A program made the translations under genes and the position numbers. The notes under the pieces were generated by a model, which was given only the letters and a program-made list of their open reading frames with translations, searched no databases and was not told the DNA's origin. A stretch of 5,893 nucleotides of DNA, from positions 1 to 5,893 of the forward strand of contig JAVBNC010000082.1 in the NCBI GenBank assembly GCA_031551765.1. Direction: 5' to 3'. This document shows positions 5,597 to 5,893 of the stretch, one piece after another (position 1 is the first letter of the stretch; the number at the start of each line of letters is the position of its first letter). The DNA comes from JAVBNC01 sp031551765. GTDB taxonomy: Bacteria > Desulfobacterota > Desulfovibrionia > Desulfovibrionales > Desulfovibrionaceae.

Positions 5597-5640
5597 AGAG
5601 CATTTCAACTTTTAAATTGTCTATGCGGATGAAATGCTCT
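5597..5640. repeat. 11-bp inverted repeat AGAGCATTTCA/TGAAATGCTCT
   Basis: Perfect 11-bp arms at 5597-5607 and 5630-5640 flank 22 A/T-rich bases. The right arm repeats the motif TGAAATGCTC found at 5518-5527, which points to a recurring terminal sequence. The arms directly follow repeat copy 1 and directly precede the next inverted repeat. Confidence 0.65.
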
Positions 5641-5669
5641 GGCGTTGCGGAACGCAGTGCAGCAACGCC
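5641..5669. repeat. 8-bp inverted repeat GGCGTTGC/GCAACGCC
   Basis: Perfect 8-bp arms enclose 13 bases and abut the preceding inverted repeat without a gap. A shorter alternative stem, TGCG-GAA-CGCA (5646-5656), overlaps it. It belongs to the palindromic mosaic. Confidence 0.55.
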
Positions 5670-5672
5670 CGC

Positions 5673-5717
5673 GAGATTGGCGTAGGCGGGCTTTGCCCGC
5701 CGTTAAGCGACAATCTC
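5673..5717. repeat. 33-nt repeat copy 2 nested in GAGATTG/CAATCTC arms
   Basis: The 33-nt repeat copy at 5679-5711, with its 7-bp GGCGGGC-TTT-GCCCGCC hairpin at 5685-5701, is nested between outer arms GAGATTG (5673-5679) and CAATCTC (5711-5717). Copy 1 lacks these outer arms, so the shared unit is found in two different palindromic settings, as expected of a modular mosaic element. Confidence 0.7.
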
Positions 5718-5729
5718 ATAGCGAAATTG

Positions 5730-5763
5730 CTCTATTTGAAGCGAAAACCGCTCTAAAATAGAG
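5730..5763. repeat. Nested A/T-rich hairpin before the convergent gene end
   Basis: Outer arms CTCTATTT (5730-5737) and AAATAGAG (5756-5763) enclose an inner AGCG-AAAAC-CGCT stem (5740-5752). It lies 20 bp beyond the stop codon of the minus-strand gene entering from the right, where a 3' end structure for that gene would be expected. No long T-run follows on the minus strand. Confidence 0.5.
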
Positions 5764-5783
5764 ATGGAATCAGATGCAGACTG

Positions 5784-5893
5784 TCAGCTCTGCGACTGTT
5801 GTTGCTGTTGTTGCCGGCGCTGTTCCTGCCGGGACTTATCCTGATCCTGGCGGCGGCGTTCCTGGTCTTTGCGCTCCCGGTCCCGCTGCTCTT
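5784..5893 (-). CDS. C-terminal end of a minus-strand gene, charged Gln-rich tail
   Basis: This partial gene runs off the right edge; only the last 35 full codons and a TGA stop (complement at 5784-5786) are inside. The peptide begins EQRDRERKDQERRRQDQ and ends RRQQQQQQSQS, so it is extremely rich in Arg, Gln, Glu and Asp. Such tails are usually extended helix or disordered and cannot identify a family. The reading frame is supported by the absence of stops, the compositional bias, the clean stop and convergence on the lipoprotein gene. The other two frames on this strand give Gly/Pro-rich or less natural peptides. A chance open frame in 110 bases remains possible. Confidence 0.55.
   Translation of the reverse strand, partial: EQRDRERKDQERRRQDQDKSRQEQRRQQQQQQSQS

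Larger units (their letters stand above)
5361..5783. other. Intergenic palindromic mosaic, no convincing gene
   Basis: These 423 bases separate two convergent genes. At least six stem-loops occur in order (5393-5437, 5528-5553, 5569-5585, 5597-5640, 5641-5669, 5673-5717), plus an A/T-richer one at 5730-5763. The motif TGAAATGCTC recurs at 5518-5527 and 5630-5639, its complement opens the inverted repeat at 5597, and a variant GAAATTGCTCT lies at 5723-5733. The composition is more A/T-rich than the coding DNA. The organisation resembles bacterial interspersed mosaic (REP/BIME-like) elements. None of the stems is followed by a clear T-run. Confidence 0.7.

Noticed and set aside
5563..5711. CRISPR-like pair of repeats
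   Set aside because: There are only two copies, the intervening 83 bp is itself made of inverted repeats, the repeats are strongly palindromic with extended nested arms, and there are no cas genes.

Overview
The window is G+C-rich and compactly coded. It most resembles a Desulfovibrionaceae (Desulfovibrio/Bilophila-type) chromosome. That assignment is an inference from the style of the CheV protein, the codon use and the palindrome-rich intergenic DNA; no rRNA or other phylogenetic marker is present.

Layout. Positions 1-125 are a low-complexity edge with a T9 run, a G15 run and C-rich tracts, and are possibly contig-end noise. The complete minus-strand gene at 126-1292 encodes an enolase-superfamily enzyme that I recognise as D(-)-tartrate dehydratase (TarD). 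It is divergent from a LysR-type regulator at 1422-2342. The 129-bp spacer between them carries a textbook LysR-type dyad (GATAA-N7-TTATC, containing T-N11-A) and a second perfect 7-bp inverted repeat. A 71-nt nested palindrome begins within the lysR stop codon (2341-2411). It is followed by three more plus-strand genes: a helix-hairpin-helix plus RNase H-like exonuclease of the YprB type (2461-3279), a CheV chemotaxis coupling protein (CheW domain plus receiver, 3416-4366) with a hairpin in its leader, and a glycine-zipper lipoprotein (4506-5360). The 423 bases from 5361 to 5783 hold no convincing gene but contain a dense run of hairpins, including two near-identical 33-nt palindromic repeats. 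At the right edge the 3' end of a minus-strand gene enters the window (5784-5893); its product ends in a very charged, Gln-rich tail.

How the parts relate. tarD and lysR form a plausible catabolic enzyme/regulator pair: tartrate would be dehydrated to oxaloacetate under control of the divergently encoded regulator. The YprB-like nuclease, CheV and the lipoprotein have separate leaders of about 120-140 bp and no evident shared pathway; they look like independent units rather than an operon.

No unambiguous new multi-gene system is visible. The signals most worth follow-up are non-coding: the long dyad after lysR, whose G-U pairs make it fold better as plus-strand RNA, the leader hairpin of cheV, and the palindromic mosaic between the convergent genes at the right.
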